Positions 19,775 to 29,534 of a stretch of 64,000 bases of DNA are shown here, in pieces. Position numbers and translations under genes: made by a program. The stretch's first letter is position 1, and each line of letters starts with the position of its first letter. Under the pieces are notes generated by a model, which worked only from the letters and a program-made list of their open reading frames with translations, was not told where the DNA came from and made no database searches. Source of the stretch: Noviherbaspirillum galbum (GTDB lineage: Bacteria; Pseudomonadota; Gammaproteobacteria; Burkholderiales; Burkholderiaceae_D); contig NZ_JAAIVB010000021.1 in NCBI RefSeq assembly GCF_010974945.1, positions 1-64,000 on the forward strand, written 5' to 3'.

Positions 19775-20608
19775 TTATTGTGGATTTTGCGGGATTATAG
19801 CACCGGGGGACGGGGCCTCCTCGGCCTTGAGCACCACCCGTTGGGTGATGTTCTTCTGGGCGATGGTTTCCGTGAGGAAGGATGTCGCCCGCACCAGCAG
19901 GTCCCTTGCCACCTCTTCCAGGGGCGAGCCGCTGATGCTGGCATGGCTGCCGCCCAGTCCGATGCCTGCCCAGGCCGCCCCCGACAAGCCGAATCCCGTC
20001 TTCTCGTTGTTGGCCTGGAAGGTCTTGGAGGCGATGACCTTCGCCTTGCGGATGTCGACCACCCGGATGTCGATGTTCATGTGCACCTTGCTCTTCTTGT
20101 AATTGACCGAGCCAGCCAGCATGCGGATGGGCGCCGGCAGGAAGGCGATCGCGCCCAGGCCGGTGGAGCTCTGCTCGAATCCGAGCGAGGTGATGGAGCC
20201 GGTCACCATGTAGTCGGCGGCCTCGGCCTCGACCTTCTTGCCGATCAGCGCCATTTCCTTGTTGAGTTCTTCCAGCGCGGCCCGCTCCTGCACGTCGAAG
20301 CAGCCGGTCTGGGTGAGGGCGGTGGCCAGCATGTCGGTCATGCCGGTGCCGACGCCGGTGTACTTCGGCTGCGCCACCGTGCCGCCGGCGCCGCTGAGGT
20401 AATCCCACCAGCGGTACTGCCGCGGGTCCTGCTGGCCTGCGTTCGACGAGCAGTCGGCGGACTTGCACTTGAATTCGGTGAACATGACCTTGGCGGCGGG
20501 CGACTTGCAGGTCGGCACCGAGATCTCGCGTTCGACGACCTCGCTGGTGTTCGCGAGACAGAAAGGAGTGGCGAGCAGCAGGACAATGCTGGCGGAATGA
20601 GGTTTCAT
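19775..20608 (-). CDS. CsgG/HfaB-family secreted protein
   Basis: 277 residues with a signal peptide (MKPHSASIVLLLATPFCLA) and a CsgG/HfaB-like domain: VGTGMTDMLATALTQTGCFDVQERAALEEL, ADYMVTGSITSL, NIDIRVVDIRKAKVI. CsgG forms the curli secretion pore in E. coli, but a conserved lipobox is not obvious here and no curli subunit genes are nearby. It may be a stand-alone outer-membrane or periplasmic assembly factor. Four cysteines cluster early in the mature part (PTCKSP, FKCKSADC). Confidence 0.8.
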   Translation of the reverse strand: MKPHSASIVLLLATPFCLANTSEVVEREISVPTCKSPAAKVMFTEFKCKSADCSSNAGQQDPRQYRWWDYLSGAGGTVAQPKYTGVGTGMTDMLATALTQTGCFDVQERAALEELNKEMALIGKKVEAEAADYMVTGSITSLGFEQSSTGLGAIAFLPAPIRMLAGSVNYKKSKVHMNIDIRVVDIRKAKVIASKTFQANNEKTGFGLSGAAWAGIGLGGSHASISGSPLEEVARDLLVRATSFLTETIAQKNITQRVVLKAEEAPSPGAIIPQNPQ

Positions 20609-20680
20609 GACGGCCTTTCTTTGGAAAAGCCGTTAGTAGCGGATTGCCCGGATTTGCATCACCCGGCCACGGCATGCCTG

Positions 20681-21430
20681 CTACAGAAGATGGCCCGCCC
20701 AGGCAGGCGCTGCCTTGCACATGATGTGGAGATTCTCGTTGAAGCTGCCGAAGTTGTAGCCGTACTCCACCGCCAGGACCGCCAAGGCCTTGCGGGAGAA
20801 CAGGCTGATATGCCCGTTGCGCGGCGAGGCATACCACCAGCCCGGGCGCTGGCCCGGATGCACTTGGCCGTCCGACAGCAAGGTGGAAAACAGCAGCATC
20901 CCGCCGTCCTCCAACAGCGAGCCGAGCGTGCCGATCAGCTGCCTGGCGTCGGGAACATGCTCGAACACCTCGAACGCGGTGATGAAGTCGAATTTCCCCA
21001 GTTGGGCTGGCTGCGTGTCCTTGTGGACGAAGGGGTCATAGGAGCGGGAGGTCCAACCGGCTTCCCTGAGCAGGTCGGACATGATGCCGCTGCCGCCGCC
21101 GTAGTCGAGATGCCTGACGGTCGACGGAAGATTGGGGAACATGCCGCGCAGCATGTGCGCGCTTCCCTTCGGCCGCAGCGAAACGTAGTCGGGATCGACC
21201 TTCACGTAGTCGGCGTTGTAGATCAGGGCCTCGAACTTTTCCAGCGGCCAGGCGCACATCTCGGGTGCGAAGCAATAGCCGCATTCGCCGCAGAGCGCAT
21301 AGTGCACCAGCGTGCCCGACGGCGGCAGGAACATGCCGCGCGATTCCTCGCAGGATTTGTTCAGGTCCACGGGCGGGAGCATGGAGCAGGCGGCGCGGCA
21401 GATGGGGCAGGAAGTCGGGCTTGTGGTCAT
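20681..21430 (-). CDS. Class I SAM-dependent methyltransferase with N-terminal zinc-ribbon-like region
   Basis: 249 residues from the ATG at 21430; an in-frame TTG at 21445 is possible. CPIC and CGEC pairs in the first 55 residues suggest a zinc ribbon, as in several sugar or polyketide C-methyltransferases. The methyltransferase core shows motif I HLDYGGGSG and a downstream FDFITAFEVFEHVPD block. The substrate is unknown. The gene stands alone between the tRNA and the CsgG-like gene. Confidence 0.82.
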   Translation of the reverse strand: MTTSPTSCPICRAACSMLPPVDLNKSCEESRGMFLPPSGTLVHYALCGECGYCFAPEMCAWPLEKFEALIYNADYVKVDPDYVSLRPKGSAHMLRGMFPNLPSTVRHLDYGGGSGIMSDLLREAGWTSRSYDPFVHKDTQPAQLGKFDFITAFEVFEHVPDARQLIGTLGSLLEDGGMLLFSTLLSDGQVHPGQRPGWWYASPRNGHISLFSRKALAVLAVEYGYNFGSFNENLHIMCKAAPAWAGHLL

Positions 21431-21614
21431 GGTCGGACTGGGCAAAGCGGTGGCAGGAATGCGGAGGTCCGCGAAAAAATCTCTTGAAGTAAATTATCGC
21501 CGAAAAATTTTCCGGCGGGCCGAAAAATAGCGCTTTGCCATCGGGAGGAATGAGAAAAATGCGCGCCCGTATTTTTGGCCGGGTGATGTGGGGAAAAGCG
21601 GAAGGACAAATGAA

Positions 21615-21647
21615 AACGCCGTCGTTCTTGAAAAGAATGACGGCGTT
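21615..21647 (-). terminator. Intrinsic terminator downstream of tRNA-Met
   Basis: On the minus strand AACGCCGTC pairs with GACGGCGTT around a short A/T-rich loop, then TTCATTT follows. It begins 7 nt past the tRNA CCA end. Confidence 0.65.
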
Positions 21648-21653
21648 GAATCT

Positions 21654-21730
21654 TGGTGGTGATAGGTGGACTTGAACCACCGACCCCAGCATTATGAGTG
21701 CTGTGCTCTAACCAACTGAGCTATATCACC
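21654..21730 (-). tRNA. tRNA-Met (CAT), elongator type
   Basis: A 77-nt cloverleaf including an encoded CCA. The acceptor stem pairs GGTGATA with TATCACC, the D arm reads GCTCAGTTGGTTAGAGC, the anticodon stem is CAGCA/TGCTG with loop CTCATAA, and the T arm is GGTGG/CCACC around TTCAAGT. The CAT anticodon and similarity to the E. coli elongator tRNA-Met favour elongator methionine over the lysidine-modified tRNA-Ile2. Confidence 0.95.
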
Positions 21731-21768
21731 AAAAGAGCCCTCGATTATGGCCGGGCCAGTTATGGCTG

Positions 21769-22746
21769 TCAAGATGTTTTCGGCGCGAAAGCCTGGGCCG
21801 GCAGGCCTTCCCTTGCGAGGCGAAAGACATGTCCGGGCGCGTCGGGCGACAGGCAATCGATGACGTGCCGGTCCGGCATGCTGCGCAGCCAGGTCAGTTG
21901 GCGCTTTGCCAGCTGGCGGGTGGCGGCGATGCCTTTCTCGCGCAAGGCCGCGAGATCGAACGCGCCGTCGAGGTATTCCCATGCCTGGCGGTAACCCACG
22001 CAGCGCATGGACGGCATGCCAAGGTCGAGGTCGCCGCGCGCGCGGAGGCGGCGTACTTCGTCGAGCAAAGCGCCGCCGGCCAGCATCGCGTCGAAGCGGT
22101 CGGCGATGCGCGCGTGCAGCACCGCGCGATTGGACGGCTCGAGGGAGAGGAAGAGCACATCGAAGGGCAGTTCCGGCTTGTGCGCCTTCGCGATGAGTTG
22201 CGACATCGGCGTGCCGGTCAGCTCATGGATTTCGAGGGCGCGCTGGATGCGCTGGCTGTCGTTGGGCTTGAGGCGGGCGGCGGTGTCCGGGTCGATGCCG
22301 GCCAGGCGCGCATGCAGGCCGGGAACGCCGATGCGGGCGGCTTCGTCGTCGAGCCGCGCCCGCACCTCGGGGTCGGCCTCCGGCAAGGCATCGAGGCCGT
22401 CGCGCAGGACCTTGAAATACAGCATGGTGCCGCCGACCAGCAGCGGCAGGCGGCCCCGGGCGGCGATCTCGCCGACGAGGCGGATGGCGTCCTGGCGAAA
22501 CTGCATCGCGGAGTAGGCTTCGGCCGGATCGAGGATGTCTATCAGGTGGTGCGGCACGGCGGCAAGTTCTTCGCTGCTGGGCTTGGCGGTACCGACGTCC
22601 ATGCCGCGGTAGACCAGGGCGGAATCGACTGACACGATTTCCGAAGGAATCCGGCTGGCCACGGACAGCGCCGCCGCCGTCTTGCCAGATGCGGTGGGAC
22701 CCATGATGGCAACCGCGAAGGGCTTGCCGCTGGAAGACATGATCAT
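21769..22746 (-). CDS. miaA: tRNA dimethylallyltransferase MiaA
   Basis: Transfers a dimethylallyl group to A37 of tRNAs reading UNN codons. The P-loop is [11 protein letters not shown], with the [17 protein letters not shown] and [10 protein letters not shown] segments typical of the family. The ATG at 22746 overlaps the MFS stop as ATGA; a second ATG at 22740 is equally possible. A longer upstream open frame on the same strand is just read-through over the MFS gene. Confidence 0.95.
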   Translation of the reverse strand: MIMSSSGKPFAVAIMGPTASGKTAAALSVASRIPSEIVSVDSALVYRGMDVGTAKPSSEELAAVPHHLIDILDPAEAYSAMQFRQDAIRLVGEIAARGRLPLLVGGTMLYFKVLRDGLDALPEADPEVRARLDDEAARIGVPGLHARLAGIDPDTAARLKPNDSQRIQRALEIHELTGTPMSQLIAKAHKPELPFDVLFLSLEPSNRAVLHARIADRFDAMLAGGALLDEVRRLRARGDLDLGMPSMRCVGYRQAWEYLDGAFDLAALREKGIAATRQLAKRQLTWLRSMPDRHVIDCLSPDAPGHVFRLAREGLPAQAFAPKTS

Positions 22747-23966
22747 GCCGCCGGCTCCGTGCCGGGGATCAGGCGCACCGCCAGGAAGATCAGCATGCCC
22801 AGGGTGCAGGAAATCAGCGCCAGCGGATAGAGCGTGCCATTGTGGGTGGCGCCGACCACCGTGCCCACCAGGAAGGCGATCGCCATGTAGAGCGCGCCCA
22901 TCACGCCGGCGGCGGTGCCGGCCTGCTGCGGGAAGGGCGTCACCGCGCCGGACTGCGCCACCGGGAAATTGATGCCGTGCGCGCCCATGGTCAGGAACAT
23001 CGCCGCCAGCACCAGCGCCCAGTGCGCGACCCCAGCCGCCGCCAGCGCCAGGAACAGGGCGCCGGTCGCGAGGGCGAGGCCGCTGCCCAGCTTGAAGGCG
23101 CGGCGCATGCCGATGCGCGGCAGCAGGCGGCGGCAGAGCAGCGTCCCGCCCATGTAGCCGGATACGCCGAACGAAAAGCAGTAGCCGAAGATTTCCGTCG
23201 GCACCTGCAGCACCTTGATCAGCACCACCGACGATCCGGAAATGAATGAAAAGATGGCGCCGTACGACAGCGCGCCCGGCAAGGCATGGGCCCAGAAGTC
23301 GCGCGACCCCAGCACGAGGCGGTAGTTTGCCATCAAGCCGGAGATTTCCGTCGCCCGCCGGTCGCGATGCAGGTTGGTTTCGGGCAGCCACATCACGGTG
23401 ACGGCCAGGGCCAGGGCGGACACCATGCCGAGCGCGACGAAGGCGGCGCGCCAGCCGGCGTTCACCTGGAGGTAGGAACCGACGATCGGCCCGATGAGCG
23501 GCGCCAGAGATAGCCAGGAACTTGCGCGCGCCACCACCCGCGCGCCATGCGCCGGCGCCCAGGCATCGCGCACGATGGCCCGCGCCATGATCACCGCCGC
23601 GCAGCAGCCGAGCGCCTGCAGGAAGCGCGCGGCAATGAGCATCCTGATGGAAGGCGAGAGCGCGCAGAGGGCGCTGGCAAAGACGTAAAGCACCAGGCCG
23701 GCGATCACCACCGGCCGCCGGCCGAACCGGTCGGACAGCGGGCCGATGACCAGTTGCGCCCCGCCGAATCCGGCGACGAACAGCGACAGCGTAAGCTGCA
23801 CCGTCGAGGCGGGAACGCCGAAGCCGCTGGCCAGGCCGGGCAGGGAGGCAAGGTAGAGGTCGGTCGACAGCGGCTGCAGCATCAGGTAGCCGATGACCAG
23901 CGCCAGCAGCGGCGCGTGCGCGAAATGGGCGTGCGGCCGCACGTCGGCCGCCATGGAATGGCTCAT
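22743..23966 (-). CDS. Bcr/CflA-type MFS drug exporter
   Basis: 407 residues with twelve predicted membrane segments. It has the antiporter motif [14 protein letters not shown] after segment 2 and [14 protein letters not shown] in segment 1, as in Bcr/CflA multidrug/H+ antiporters. The ATG at 23966 follows the mutL stop by 1 nt and overlaps miaA by 4 nt, so mutL, this exporter and miaA form a tight operon. The substrate is unknown. Confidence 0.9.
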   Translation of the reverse strand: MSHSMAADVRPHAHFAHAPLLALVIGYLMLQPLSTDLYLASLPGLASGFGVPASTVQLTLSLFVAGFGGAQLVIGPLSDRFGRRPVVIAGLVLYVFASALCALSPSIRMLIAARFLQALGCCAAVIMARAIVRDAWAPAHGARVVARASSWLSLAPLIGPIVGSYLQVNAGWRAAFVALGMVSALALAVTVMWLPETNLHRDRRATEISGLMANYRLVLGSRDFWAHALPGALSYGAIFSFISGSSVVLIKVLQVPTEIFGYCFSFGVSGYMGGTLLCRRLLPRIGMRRAFKLGSGLALATGALFLALAAAGVAHWALVLAAMFLTMGAHGINFPVAQSGAVTPFPQQAGTAAGVMGALYMAIAFLVGTVVGATHNGTLYPLALISCTLGMLIFLAVRLIPGTEPAA

Positions 23967-23967
23967 G

Positions 23968-25887
23968 TCACTGCCCGCGCAGGAAGAGTTTGTCGAGATC
24001 GCCCAGGGCGAGCTGGATCCAGGTCGGCCGGCCATGGTTGCACTGGTCGGCGCGCTCGGTCGCTTCCATCTGGCGCAGCAAGGCATTCATTTCCGGCATG
24101 GTGAGGCTGCGGTTGGCGCGCACCGCCGTGTGGCAGGCCAGCGTGCCGAGCAATGCGTTGCGGCTTTCCACCAGCACCCGCGAGCCGCCGAATTCGCGGA
24201 TGTCGCGCAGCACGTCGCGCGCCAGCGACTGCGCATCGGCATTGCGCAGCAGCGCCGGCACCGAGCGCACCGCCAGCGTGGTCGGCGACAGGGCGGTGAT
24301 GTCGAAACCCAGCGACTGCAGGATGTCGCGGCTTTCCTCCACGGTGCCCACCTCGACCGCGTCGGCATGGAAGGTGACCGGGATCAGCAGCGGCTGCACC
24401 TGGATCGCGTTTTCGTCGAGCGCGTTCTTGAGCTGTTCGTAGAGGATGCGCTCGTGCGCGGCATGCATGTCCACCAGCACGAGGCCCTTGCGGTTCTGCG
24501 ACAGGATGTAGATGCCATGCAACTGGGCGAGGGCGAAGCCAAGGGGAAATTCGTCGTCGGACGCCGCCGGCGTCGCCGGTGCGGCAGTCGCGGGCCCGCT
24601 GCCCGGCATGGCGCCGGAGAATGTTGCGCCCGGTCCCGTCGCAGCGCCGCTGTCGCGTGCCTCGAACACCGAGGCCGAGCTGCCGGACGCGCCGGCGAAC
24701 AGCGCGCCGTAGTCGCCGATGCGTTGCGTGACGCCGCCGCCGGCGTTGCCGAAGCCGCTTGACGCCGGGCCGAACTGCGCGCCGAAGCTGGCCTGCTTTT
24801 GTTCCCGTACCCAAGGCAACACGCCAGCGCCCGCCCCGGCCATCACCGGCGCGGGCGCATCGCCGTGCGCGGTTGCCGAGGTCTGGGCCAGCGCCCGGCT
24901 GACCGCGTGGAACACGAATTGATGCACCGCACGGCTGTCGCGGAAGCGCACCTCGATCTTGGAAGGATGCACGTTCACGTCCACCAGCGCCGGATCGAGG
25001 TCGAGCGACAGCACGTAGGACGGATAGCGGTCGCCGTGCAGCACGTCCTGGTAGGCGCTGCGCACCGCGTGGGTCAGCAGCTTGTCGCGCACGAAGCGAC
25101 CGTTGACGTAAAAGTACTGGCCGTCGGCCCGCGCTTTGGCGGCGGTCGGCAGGCCGACGAAGCCGTGCAGGCGCAGCACGCCGGACGCCTCGTCCAGCGG
25201 CAGGCGGGCATTGGCGAACTCGCCGCCGAGAACCTGGGCGCAGCGCTTGTCGATCTCGCCGGTGTTCCAGTGATCGACCGTCTTGCCGTTGTGCGTCAGG
25301 GAAAAGGTCACGTCCGGACGCGACAGGGCGATGCGGCGAACCACCTCGGCGCAATGGCCGAATTCGGTCTGCTCGGATTTCAGGAACTTGCGGCGTGCCG
25401 GCGTGTTGAAATACAGGTCGCGCACGTCGACCGTGGTGCCGGGCGCGCCCGAGGACGGCGTAACCTGGCCGCGCTTGTCGCCGCTGATCTCCCAGGCATG
25501 CGGTTCCTGCGCGGTGCGAGAGGCCAGGGTGACGTAGGCGACCGATGCGATCGACGCCAGCGCTTCGCCGCGGAAACCCAAGGTCAGGACGTTTTCCAGG
25601 TCGGCCAGCGAGGCGATCTTGGACGTGGCGTGGCGCTCAAGGGCGAGCGGCATCTGGTCGGGCGGAATGCCCCGGCCATTGTCGGTGATGGCGATGCGCT
25701 TGACCCCGCCTTCCTCCAGTCGGACGGTGACCTGGGTGGCGCCGGCGTCGAGCGCGTTCTCCAGTAATTCCTTGACCACGGCGGATGGCCGGTCGACCAC
25801 CTCGCCGGCGGCGATCTGGGATATCAGCTGGTCGGGCAGGGCCTGGATGGGGCGCGGGGACGACAGGGAGGGAGAGGGCGCGTTCAT
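23968..25887 (-). CDS. mutL: DNA mismatch repair protein MutL
   Basis: 639 residues. The N-terminal GHKL ATPase has QIAAGEVVDRPSAVVKELL, ITDNGRGIPPDQ and TLGFRGEALASIASV. After a Gly/Ala-rich linker, the C-terminal domain contains DMHAAHERILYE, close to the metal-dependent endonuclease motif DQHAX2EX4E with Met for Gln. That suggests a nicking-type MutL rather than the MutH-dependent enterobacterial type. The ATG at 25887 is chosen from family alignment. Confidence 0.95.
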   Translation of the reverse strand: MNAPSPSLSSPRPIQALPDQLISQIAAGEVVDRPSAVVKELLENALDAGATQVTVRLEEGGVKRIAITDNGRGIPPDQMPLALERHATSKIASLADLENVLTLGFRGEALASIASVAYVTLASRTAQEPHAWEISGDKRGQVTPSSGAPGTTVDVRDLYFNTPARRKFLKSEQTEFGHCAEVVRRIALSRPDVTFSLTHNGKTVDHWNTGEIDKRCAQVLGGEFANARLPLDEASGVLRLHGFVGLPTAAKARADGQYFYVNGRFVRDKLLTHAVRSAYQDVLHGDRYPSYVLSLDLDPALVDVNVHPSKIEVRFRDSRAVHQFVFHAVSRALAQTSATAHGDAPAPVMAGAGAGVLPWVREQKQASFGAQFGPASSGFGNAGGGVTQRIGDYGALFAGASGSSASVFEARDSGAATGPGATFSGAMPGSGPATAAPATPAASDDEFPLGFALAQLHGIYILSQNRKGLVLVDMHAAHERILYEQLKNALDENAIQVQPLLIPVTFHADAVEVGTVEESRDILQSLGFDITALSPTTLAVRSVPALLRNADAQSLARDVLRDIREFGGSRVLVESRNALLGTLACHTAVRANRSLTMPEMNALLRQMEATERADQCNHGRPTWIQLALGDLDKLFLRGQ

Positions 25888-26020
25888 CCCGAAATTATAG
25901 CCTTCATGGCATGCGCCGGCCTCGCCGGGAAGGCCGGGTTTCTTCCTGGAATTTGCGCCATTTCGCTTCCCCGCGGCAGGCTCTGGTGTATGATGCGGCC
26001 GCACTGTGACGGGAGTCAGA

Positions 26021-26677
26021 ATGGAATTCATGCAGTTCTTCGACATGATCTTGCATGTCGATAAATACTTGGGACAGGTGATCTCGCAATACGGCACCAT
26101 GGTGTACATCGTGCTGTTCGCGATCGTCTTCTGCGAAACCGGCCTGGTGGTGCTGCCTTTCCTGCCCGGCGATACCCTGCTGTTCATCGGTGGCGCCTTC
26201 TGCGCGACCGGCGCGATGAACGAATGGCTGCTGGTCGCCCTGCTCATCTTCGCCGCCGTGTCCGGCAATACCGTCAACTACCTGATCGGCCGGGCGCTGG
26301 GTCACCGCGTTTTCACCCACGATTACCGCTGGCTCGACAAGGCCGCGCTGCAAAAGACGCATGCCTTCTATGAAAACCACGGCGGCAAGACCATCATCCT
26401 TGCGCGCTTCGTTCCCATCGTGCGTACCTTTGCGCCTTTCGTTGCCGGCGTGTCGGACATGACCTGGGCGAAGTTCCAGCTTTTCAACGTGGTCGGCGCG
26501 GTGCTGTGGGTTGCCGGCCTGGTGGCGGCGGGCTACTTCTTCGGCAATATCCCGATGATCCGGGATCATCTCAACACCATCGTGCTGCTGGGCGTGGGGG
26601 CGGCGGTGATTCCGCTTGCGCTGGGCGGGTTGTGGAAGGTGGGGAGGAAGGTGCTGGGGGTGGGGTCGGGGTCTTGA
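26021..26677 (+). CDS. DedA-family membrane protein
   Basis: 218 residues with four to five membrane segments and the DedA/SNARE-associated signature ARFVPIVRTFAPFVAGV plus FCETGLVVLPFLPGD. DedA proteins are linked to membrane homeostasis and lipid carrier flipping (undecaprenyl phosphate in some members). GGGAG lies 5 nt before the ATG at 26021; a GTG at 26006 in the same frame lacks such a site. It is divergent from mutL. Confidence 0.92.
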   Translation: MEFMQFFDMILHVDKYLGQVISQYGTMVYIVLFAIVFCETGLVVLPFLPGDTLLFIGGAFCATGAMNEWLLVALLIFAAVSGNTVNYLIGRALGHRVFTHDYRWLDKAALQKTHAFYENHGGKTIILARFVPIVRTFAPFVAGVSDMTWAKFQLFNVVGAVLWVAGLVAAGYFFGNIPMIRDHLNTIVLLGVGAAVIPLALGGLWKVGRKVLGVGSGS

Positions 26678-26746
26678 GTGGCCTCTGTTACGCCTGACCT
26701 TCTCCGTCGTCCCTGCAACGCTCAGTCATCCGGGTCACCCCCTGTC

Positions 26747-26766
26747 ATCCCCGCGCAGGCGGGGAT
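26747..26766. repeat. Dispersed palindrome ATCCCCGC-GCAG-GCGGGGAT
   Basis: A perfect 8-bp stem with a GCAG loop, the same architecture as the element at 7512-7531. It follows the DedA gene by about 70 nt. No clear T-run follows on the plus strand, so a role as terminator is uncertain. Confidence 0.6.
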
Positions 26767-26857
26767 CCCATTTCTACGTCAATGGCGTGTGTCTCTCCGG
26801 TGACCCGGGTGCGTCTCCCACTCCGTTGGGACTTGCCGGGGCTGGTCCCGGCGGCCC

Positions 26858-26913
26858 AGGTACTTTCTTTATCAGCAGACCCTAGGCGGGCCCTACGAAA
26901 GTACCCAAAGAAA
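26858..26913. repeat. Inverted element with GGTACTTTC / GAAAGTACC arms
   Basis: GGTACTTTCTTT is followed about 30 nt later by GAAAGTACCCAAAGAAAG. The arms are partly complementary, and the right side also repeats AAAG in direct orientation. It lacks coding features and looks like a second class of dispersed repeat beside the GCAG-loop palindrome. Confidence 0.45.
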
Positions 26914-27070
26914 GCTGCTTCCACCCCCATGTGGGAGTTACTTCGGGTGACCTTGTTCGATTGTTTGAGGGGATGCCGTTCGCCACGGTAGTTATCACCT
27001 GAGAACGATTTGGTGGCTCGGCCTCCTGCCGCACCGGCATGGCCCGAGTCTGTCCCGACCAAGGGGAGCA

Positions 27071-28717
27071 CTAGGCTCTACTCCTGTCATTCCCGCTCGC
27101 CTTCGGCTTCGGTCCTGCCACGGCCAACCTGGGAGCAGCCGACGTGGCCGTCGCCCGGGACTGCATCATTTCCGGCGACAACCTGAACGCCGCCACCGCC
27201 TGCGACAGGGTCTGCGCCTGGTCCTGCATGCTCTGCGCGGCCGCGGCGGCCTGTTCCACCAGCGCGGCGTTCTGCTGCGTCATCTCGTCCATCTGCGTGA
27301 TTGCCATGTTCACCTGCTCGATGCCCGCGCTCTGCTCGGTGCTGGCGGCGGTGATCTCGCCCATGATGTCGGCCACGTGCTTGACCGAGGCCACGATGTC
27401 GTCCATCGTCTTGCCGGCTTCGTTGACCAGCTTGCCGCCGGCATCCACCTTCTCCACCGAGTCCGAGATCAGCGCCTTGATTTCCTTGGCCGCGCTGGCG
27501 CTGCGCTGCGCGAGATTGCGCACTTCGGCGGCCACCACCGCGAAGCCGCGGCCCTGTTCGCCGGCGCGGGCGGCTTCCACCGCCGCGTTCAGCGCGAGGA
27601 TGTTGGTCTGGAAGGCGATGCCGTCGATGACGGTGATGATGTCGACGATCTTGCGCGAGCTGTCCTTGATCGCGCCCATCGTGCCCACCACTTCGCTGAC
27701 CACCGCGCCGCCCTTGACGGCATGCTCGGAGGCGGAAACGACGAGCTGGTTGGCCTGCCGGGCATTCTCGGCGTTTTGCTTCACCGTCGAGGTGAGCTCT
27801 TCCATCGAGGACGCGGTTTCTTCGAGCGAACTCGCTTGCGATTCCGTGCGCGACGAGAGGTCGGCGTTGCCGTTGGCGATTTCGCGCGAGGCAGTGCCGA
27901 TGGTGTCTGTGCCGACGCGCACGTGCGCCACCGTGCGGGCGAGGCTGTCGTTCATGTCGTGCAGGGCTTGCAGCAATTGCCCGGTTTCATCGCGCGCGGA
28001 AGCCGTGATGCGCGAACTCAGGTCGCCATCGGCGACGCGCCGGGCCAGGCCGACGGCGTCGTTCAGGGGCGCCACGATGCTGCGCGTGATCAGGGCGACG
28101 CCCACGCCGGTGAGCAGGCAGGCGACGACGGTCAGGAAGATCGTCATGTTGCGCATGCTGGCGCTGTCTTCGGCCGCCTGCTCATCCGCCTGCCTGACGC
28201 CGTCCGCCTGTAACTTGATCATTTCCTTCATCGCGGTCATCAGCTTGAGCTGGTCGTCGCGCACGGTGGACAGCAGGAAGATCACCGCCTCGTCGCGTTT
28301 GCCGTCGGCGGCCATCTTCAGGAACTGCATCTGCGAGGCGCGGAAACGTTCCCGGGCGTCGAGTACCAGCTTGAGCTGGGACGTCTCCTGCTCGCCTTGC
28401 ACCGCCTTGCCCAGCTGGTCCAGCTTGGCGCCGATCTCCGAGCGCAGGGCTTCGAGGCGCGCCAGTTCCTTCTTGATGAATTCGGCGTCGCTGGACAGGA
28501 TGGAGTTGCGCAGCGTGCGCGCCACCTCGTTGACGCGGTCGAGCGTCTCGTAAGCCAGCAGCACCTTCGGCACCTTGTCCGTCGCAAGCGCATGCGTGTG
28601 GCTGCTCAGGCGCTGCATGGTCATGATCGCCGCCACGGACAGCACGATCATCATCAGGATGGCAATGGCGTTGCCCAGGGCGAGACGGGTGCCGATTTTC
28701 AACTGGCGCAGGAACAT
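27071..28717 (-). CDS. Methyl-accepting chemotaxis protein with four-helix-bundle sensor
   Basis: 548 residues: TM1 (about 12-34), a ~155-residue periplasmic four-helix-bundle sensor, TM2 (about 190-212), HAMP, and the cytoplasmic signalling hairpin with the tip sequence [20 protein letters not shown]. The ligand is unknown. It lies 91 nt downstream of cheW on the same strand, so the coupling protein and receptor are probably co-transcribed. The last residues (SGNDRSRA) are encoded by part of a dispersed repeat, which suggests the original C-terminus was altered. Confidence 0.93.
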   Translation of the reverse strand: MFLRQLKIGTRLALGNAIAILMMIVLSVAAIMTMQRLSSHTHALATDKVPKVLLAYETLDRVNEVARTLRNSILSSDAEFIKKELARLEALRSEIGAKLDQLGKAVQGEQETSQLKLVLDARERFRASQMQFLKMAADGKRDEAVIFLLSTVRDDQLKLMTAMKEMIKLQADGVRQADEQAAEDSASMRNMTIFLTVVACLLTGVGVALITRSIVAPLNDAVGLARRVADGDLSSRITASARDETGQLLQALHDMNDSLARTVAHVRVGTDTIGTASREIANGNADLSSRTESQASSLEETASSMEELTSTVKQNAENARQANQLVVSASEHAVKGGAVVSEVVGTMGAIKDSSRKIVDIITVIDGIAFQTNILALNAAVEAARAGEQGRGFAVVAAEVRNLAQRSASAAKEIKALISDSVEKVDAGGKLVNEAGKTMDDIVASVKHVADIMGEITAASTEQSAGIEQVNMAITQMDEMTQQNAALVEQAAAAAQSMQDQAQTLSQAVAAFRLSPEMMQSRATATSAAPRLAVAGPKPKASGNDRSRA

Positions 28718-28808
28718 GGAGACTCCGGGGCGAGGGTGAGCGAAGCCCTGTCCCGGCGCATGGACGGGTTGCGGGCAAGGAAGCGTGCAGGCCGCGGTCA
28801 GGCGGCGG

Positions 28809-29324
28809 TCAGGCGGCGGCCTGCGAGGCGGCGTCGACCAGTCCCATCTCGGAGCTCGACATCAGCATGTCGATGTCCACCAGGATCAGCATGCGCTCGT
28901 CGAGCGTGCCCAGGCCGATCAGGTAATCGGTATTGAGCGCGGTGCCCATTTCCGGCGCCGGCTTGATCTGGTCGGAGGAAAGCGTGATCACGTCCGACAC
29001 GCTGTCGACCACCATGCCGACCACGCGGCCGTTGATGTTCAGGATGATGACCACGGTGAACTGGTCGTAGGTCGGTTCGCCGAGGCGGAAGCGGATGCGC
29101 ATGTCCACGATCGGCACGATGATGCCGCGCAGGTTGACCACGCCCTTGATGAAGTCCGGCGCGTTGGCGATGCGGGTGACGGTTTCGTAGCCGCGCAGTT
29201 CCTGCACCTTCAGGATCTGGATGCCGTATTCCTCGCGGCCCAGGGTGAAGGCGAGATATTCATGGGTGGTGGAATCCTTGGTGCCCAGGCTAAGGTCGGC
29301 GCTGGAGGCGGAAGCTTGCATCAT
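28809..29324 (-). CDS. cheW: Chemotaxis coupling protein CheW
   Basis: 171 residues from the ATG at 29324 (or the adjacent ATG at 29321), with GGACGAGAG just upstream. The CheW SH3-like fold is recognisable by [50 protein letters not shown] and [11 protein letters not shown]. It links receptors to the CheA kinase. It precedes the chemoreceptor gene. Confidence 0.95.
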   Translation of the reverse strand: MMQASASSADLSLGTKDSTTHEYLAFTLGREEYGIQILKVQELRGYETVTRIANAPDFIKGVVNLRGIIVPIVDMRIRFRLGEPTYDQFTVVIILNINGRVVGMVVDSVSDVITLSSDQIKPAPEMGTALNTDYLIGLGTLDERMLILVDIDMLMSSSEMGLVDAASQAAA

Positions 29325-29534
29325 CTCTCGTCCTTTCGGGATGGCGGCACTTCGCAGGGCGCGGCAGGCAGGCAGGATGAACCGCGCGGTCCGGCATGGA
29401 GGGTATTTATTTCCACGTCGCAACTACAGATTAGCAGACTGTCAGGCCGAATGCGACAGAAAACACGAGCCGAATTGGCGCGTCCCCGACCGGCCCGGCA
29501 GCCGCGGGGGACACGGCTGCCCTGATATCGGGAA

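Larger units (their letters stand above)
26678..27070. other. Repeat-rich intergenic region without a gene
   Basis: This 393-nt stretch holds the dispersed palindrome at 26747-26766, a second inverted element built from GGTACTTTC and GAAAGTACC (about 26858-26913), and a half copy of the first palindrome at about 27085-27096 that extends into the end of the chemoreceptor gene. No ORF with a ribosome site or family signature was seen. Confidence 0.6.

Noticed and set aside
22740-23391. N-terminal extension of miaA into the MFS gene
   Set aside because: The MFS reading frame has membrane segments and family motifs there, and miaA has its proper P-loop start at 22746/22740.
25888-26277. N-terminal extension of mutL upstream to 26277
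   Set aside because: It runs antisense through the DedA gene, whereas all MutL proteins start close to the QIAAGEVV motif; the ATG at 25887 fits.
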